DNA of 14,130 nucleotides, from positions 1 to 14,130 of the forward strand of contig CAPZDM010000040.1 in the NCBI GenBank assembly GCA_948745425.1. Direction: 5' to 3'. This document shows, one piece after another, positions 11,658 through 14,130 of this stretch (positions are counted from its first letter, which is position 1; every line of letters begins with the position of its first letter). A program made the position numbers and the translations under genes. The notes under the pieces were generated by a model that was not told the DNA's origin, ran no database searches, and saw only the letters and a list, made by a program, of their open reading frames with translations. Origin of the DNA: an uncultured Clostridia bacterium. GTDB taxonomy: Bacteria; Bacillota; Clostridia; TANB77; CAG-508.

Positions 11658-11700
11658 ATTCTATAAAATGAATTTATTGAAAGATAAGGAGGAGAAACAA

Positions 11701-13503
11701 ATGAATATAACTGTAATTAAGAAAAAAGAAGGCAGAATTGATAGAAATACAGGAACAGTAATAAATACAAGGTTAAGAGTAACTGCTTATTGCAGAGTTA
11801 GCACAGGAGATGAAGAACAAATAAATAGTTATGAATCTCAAAAGAAATATTATAAAGAAAAAATTAGTGAAAATTCTGAGTGGTCTTATGTTGATATATA
11901 TGCAGACGAAGCAATAACAGGAACACTAGATTACAAAAGAAATAATTTTATGAGAATGATACAAGATGCACTGCAAAATAAATTTGATATGATACTAACA
12001 AAATCTATATCAAGGTTTGCAAGAAATACAGTAGATACATTAAAATATGTTAGAATGTTAAAAGAACACAATATTGCAGTATTTTTTGAAGAAGAGAATA
12101 TAAATACATTAGAAATGTCTGGAGAATTTTTATTAACAATATTAAGTTCTGTTGCACAACAAGAAAGTGAGAATATTTCTACACACGTTAAATTAGGACT
12201 AAATATGAAAAAAGGCAGAGGAGAATTAGTAGGCTTTAATAATTGTTTAGGATATGAGTATAATGCAAAAACAAATGAATTTACAATAAACAAAGATGAG
12301 GCTGAAATAGTAAAGATGATATTTGAGTGGTATTGTAATGGACATGGTGCTAATATGATTGCTAATAAATTGACAGAATTGAAAATAAAAACACCAAAAG
12401 GAAAAGAAGAATGGAGTGAAAGCACAGTTAGAAGAATTTTAAAAAATGAAAAATACAAAGGAGATGTGTTGCAAGGAAAAACAATTACTATTGACCCAAT
12501 TACACATAAAAGAATTGCTAATATGGGAGAGGAAGACCAATACTATATGGAAAATCATCACGAGGCTATAATAGATACAGAAACATTTGATAAAGTACAA
12601 GAGATAATGAAACAAAGATGTGGATCGAGAGCAACAGGAAGACGTTTAGGAAATGTTGGTCGAAAATTTACATTTAGCAATAGGCTAAGATGTGCGTTTT
12701 GTGGAGAGGTTTTGAGTAGGAGAAGTTTATATAGTAATAAAAAACAAGTAAATCCTGCGTGGCTATGTATGCAAACAGCAAAAAAAGGAAAAAATTATTG
12801 CTCAGATAGTAAGGTAATAAAAGAAAGTATAATAGAAGATGCTTTTGTAGATGCTTATCAATTATTATGTAATAATAATCAATTTGCAGTAAAAAAATTT
12901 TTGGAAAATATGGAGCAAGCATTAAGAGATAATACTTCTAAAGAGAAAATAATAGGCTTAGACAAACAAAAAGAAGAAATGAAACAGAAGATAAATAAAT
13001 TGTTGGATTTTATGGTCGATGGTACAATAAGCAATGAACAATACCAAAAGAAAAAGCAAGACTACGAAGAAAAAATTGAAAAAATAGATAAAAAAATAGA
13101 ACAATTACAACTACTAATTGAAGATGATGAAAACATAGAGAGAGGACTAGATAAATTTAAAAATATATTTGAAACTAATACTATTATGGAATGCTTTGAT
13201 GCAGATGTATTTGATGCTTTAGTTGATTATGTTATAGTAGGTGGATATAATGAAGATGGACAAAAAGACCAATATATGTTAAGATTTATATGTAAAAGCC
13301 AATTTGAAATATCAAATAAGGAGCAAGTAACAAAAGAATATATTGTTAAGAATAATAGTTTACAGAATAGTAATTCTAATGTGGTTGTTTTAGATTTTAT
13401 AAGTAAACAATGCTTTGTGAACTTTGAGAGAGATGATAAGGGTATTATGAATAAAAGGATTGTTGAACAAATAAGAGTGAGAATAGAAATGAGCAGAGGC
13501 TAA
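11701..13503 (+). CDS. Large serine recombinase (site-specific integrase/transposase)
   Basis: This 600-residue protein cuts and rejoins DNA at attachment sites through a 5'-phosphoserine link. Domains: catalytic resolvase fold (about 25-170) with nucleophile S34 in AYCRVSTGDEEQ, DEAITGT (69-75) and SISRFARNT (102-110); recombinase DNA-binding domain (about 175-300) with GFNNCLGYEYN and STVRRILKNEKYKGD; zinc ribbon with C331, C334, C356 and C367; then a long coiled coil (about 412-475), as in TndX/TnpX-type enzymes of clostridial elements. The start ATG 11701 follows AAGGAGGAG (11686-11694); an in-frame ATG at 11668 has no binding site. All domains are intact with no stop, so the enzyme is probably active. 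Direct repeats begin 14 bases after its stop, where an element end or binding site could be. Confidence 0.95.
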   Translation: MNITVIKKKEGRIDRNTGTVINTRLRVTAYCRVSTGDEEQINSYESQKKYYKEKISENSEWSYVDIYADEAITGTLDYKRNNFMRMIQDALQNKFDMILTKSISRFARNTVDTLKYVRMLKEHNIAVFFEEENINTLEMSGEFLLTILSSVAQQESENISTHVKLGLNMKKGRGELVGFNNCLGYEYNAKTNEFTINKDEAEIVKMIFEWYCNGHGANMIANKLTELKIKTPKGKEEWSESTVRRILKNEKYKGDVLQGKTITIDPITHKRIANMGEEDQYYMENHHEAIIDTETFDKVQEIMKQRCGSRATGRRLGNVGRKFTFSNRLRCAFCGEVLSRRSLYSNKKQVNPAWLCMQTAKKGKNYCSDSKVIKESIIEDAFVDAYQLLCNNNQFAVKKFLENMEQALRDNTSKEKIIGLDKQKEEMKQKINKLLDFMVDGTISNEQYQKKKQDYEEKIEKIDKKIEQLQLLIEDDENIERGLDKFKNIFETNTIMECFDADVFDALVDYVIVGGYNEDGQKDQYMLRFICKSQFEISNKEQVTKEYIVKNNSLQNSNSNVVVLDFISKQCFVNFERDDKGIMNKRIVEQIRVRIEMSRG

Positions 13504-13516
13504 ACCTGTTGACACG

Positions 13517-13563
13517 TTACAACAGTCATCACTCCACCTTAAAATGACCTTACAACAATCATC
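13517..13563. repeat. Two 14-base direct repeats just after the recombinase
   Basis: TTACAACAGTCATC (13517-13530) and TTACAACAATCATC (13550-13563) differ by one base and are 33 bases apart. The stretch from the recombinase stop to about 13605 is nearly half G+C, unlike the A/T-dominated DNA on both sides. The location next to a large serine recombinase makes a recombinase binding site or element end possible. An open 25-codon frame from ATG 13544 also covers part of it, but with no ribosome binding site. Confidence 0.5.
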
Positions 13564-13752
13564 GCACAACGCACGTGGAAGTAGTCTCAGTGCTAGGTCT
13601 AAAAGAAGAAAAAAAGCCTAAAAATCAATAATTATAAAAATGATTGAAATAAAAATTTTAGCAAAAAGGGAAAAAATCAAAAAAATTTATAAAAAGAATT
13701 AGCAATATGGAGTGTGGGGAAAAGAAATCAAATAAATAATTTTTAACCAGTG

Positions 13753-13780
13753 TAAAGCATAGAAATATGCTTTATTTTTT
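13753..13780 (+). terminator. Intrinsic terminator downstream of the recombinase
   Basis: TAAAGCATA (13753-13761) pairs perfectly with TATGCTTTA (13766-13774) around the stable tetraloop GAAA, followed by six T (13775-13780). It is the first clear terminator after the recombinase, 250 bases beyond its stop. Confidence 0.9.
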
Positions 13781-13796
13781 AGCTTTAAAAGGTTTT

Positions 13797-13836
13797 ATAC
13801 TAGCATTATGCCCAAAAGTTGTGGGAGTATTTTTTT
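13797..13836 (+). terminator. Second, bulged terminator-like hairpin
   Basis: ATACT (13797-13801) pairs with AGTAT (13826-13830), CCCA (13811-13814) with TGGG (13822-13825), and the structure ends in a run of seven T (13830-13836). Nine unpaired bases on the left side (AGCATTATG) make it less regular than the terminator just before it. It could be a backup terminator. Confidence 0.5.
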
Positions 13837-13977
13837 ATAATTCCCCCTTACAAACCCCTTTTATTACTTACTCTTTACTAGCTGAAAAGAATATATATAT
13901 TAAATAAAATAAAAATTGCACCTTTGCATTATATAGGAAATGCGACTAAAATAAAAACAAGTAAGGAGGAATGAATT

Positions 13978-14130
13978 ATGAGAAAGATTATTGTAATTAT
14001 TATAGTCGCAATGATTTCTAGTTTTAGTTATTATGGAGCAGTAAATGAAAAAAGAGAAAAAGTAGTAGATTTTACTGAGGTGAACCAAAAATATTGGACA
14101 AAAATATTAAAGTATGGAGGTTCACCAGTA
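13978..14130 (+). CDS. N-terminal part of a secreted or membrane-anchored protein (cut by window edge)
   Basis: ATG 13978 follows AAGGAGGA (about 13963-13970) at a good distance and opens a frame that runs to the window edge (51 codons). The first residues, MRKIIVIIIVAMISSFSYYG, form a typical signal peptide or membrane anchor: two basic residues then a hydrophobic core. The mature part begins with charged residues (NEKREKVVDFTEVNQKYW). There is no lipobox cysteine. The family cannot be determined from this fragment. It comes after the recombinase module and two terminators, so it is a separate transcript and may belong to the DNA outside the element. Confidence 0.75.
   Translation, partial: MRKIIVIIIVAMISSFSYYGAVNEKREKVVDFTEVNQKYWTKILKYGGSPV

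Larger units (their letters stand above)
13564..13977. other. Non-coding stretch between the recombinase and the last gene
   Basis: No supportable gene is present here. The first 40 bases are GC-richer and contain CATCGCAC and GCACGTGG. Then comes an A-rich stretch (13610-13750), two hairpins (13753-13780 and 13797-13836), a C-rich patch (TTCCCCC and ACCCC, 13841-13858) and the AT-rich promoter region of the final gene, with the small repeat GCATT/AATGC (about 13927-13944). I could not find a convincing -35/-10 pair. Confidence 0.5.

Noticed and set aside
13544..13621. A 25-codon frame (MTLQQSSHNARGSS and on) after the recombinase, containing one copy of the direct repeat
   Set aside because: It has no ribosome binding site and is very short. 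The open frame extends upstream without a start, so it may be a remnant, but it cannot be supported as a gene.
1..14130. CRISPR arrays, tRNA or rRNA genes, insertion sequences
   Set aside because: No regularly spaced repeats, no cloverleaf or rRNA signatures, and no DDE transposase or matching terminal inverted repeats were seen.

Overview
The window is very AT-rich (A/T-dominated codons throughout) with strong GGAGG-type ribosome binding sites, low-GC intrinsic terminators and protein families typical of anaerobic Firmicutes. I infer a low-GC Clostridia-like bacterium, plausibly a gut commensal; no rRNA or tRNA gene is present to place it more exactly.

Left part (1-2991). After the tail of an unidentified gene comes a monocistronic carboxymuconolactone decarboxylase-cupin fusion (132-866) with its own terminator. 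Next is a two-gene unit: an aldo/keto reductase (1027-1929) and a flavin reductase-like protein (1989-2537). It is driven by a promoter with a 19-bp spacer, the hallmark of MerR-family control. A convergent merR gene follows (2590-2991, minus strand).

Middle part (3031-9024). A second, almost identical 19-bp-spacer promoter lies just upstream of merR and points the other way, into a long same-strand run. This run encodes a multi-helix membrane protein with two H-x13-H pairs (candidate di-heme b-type cytochrome, DUF4405-like), two membrane-anchored flavodoxins whose flavin domains should face outward, a large two-domain anchored esterase/hydrolase broken by one extra base (C5939), another anchored alpha/beta hydrolase, a cytosolic flavodoxin, and an OmpR-type DNA-binding protein that has lost almost all of its receiver domain. 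The two MerR-type units look like one regulon: aldehyde/ketone reduction and flavin redox chemistry inside, with electron transfer and ester hydrolysis at the outer face of the membrane. The joint function is inference.

Right part (9100-13503). This looks like the regulatory and recombination module of a mobile element: an XRE repressor (minus strand), a sigma-70 region-4-like regulator preceded by an elaborate leader (38-codon peptide, attenuator-like hairpin, and a second hairpin that hides the ribosome binding site), about 370 bases of structured non-coding DNA, a MazF-like toxin with no recognisable MazE, an unknown acidic helical protein, a small accessory gene interrupted by a stop codon, and a large serine recombinase. 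Just after the recombinase are two 14-base direct repeats in a locally GC-richer stretch, then two terminator-like hairpins. The window ends inside a new gene with a hydrophobic N terminus.
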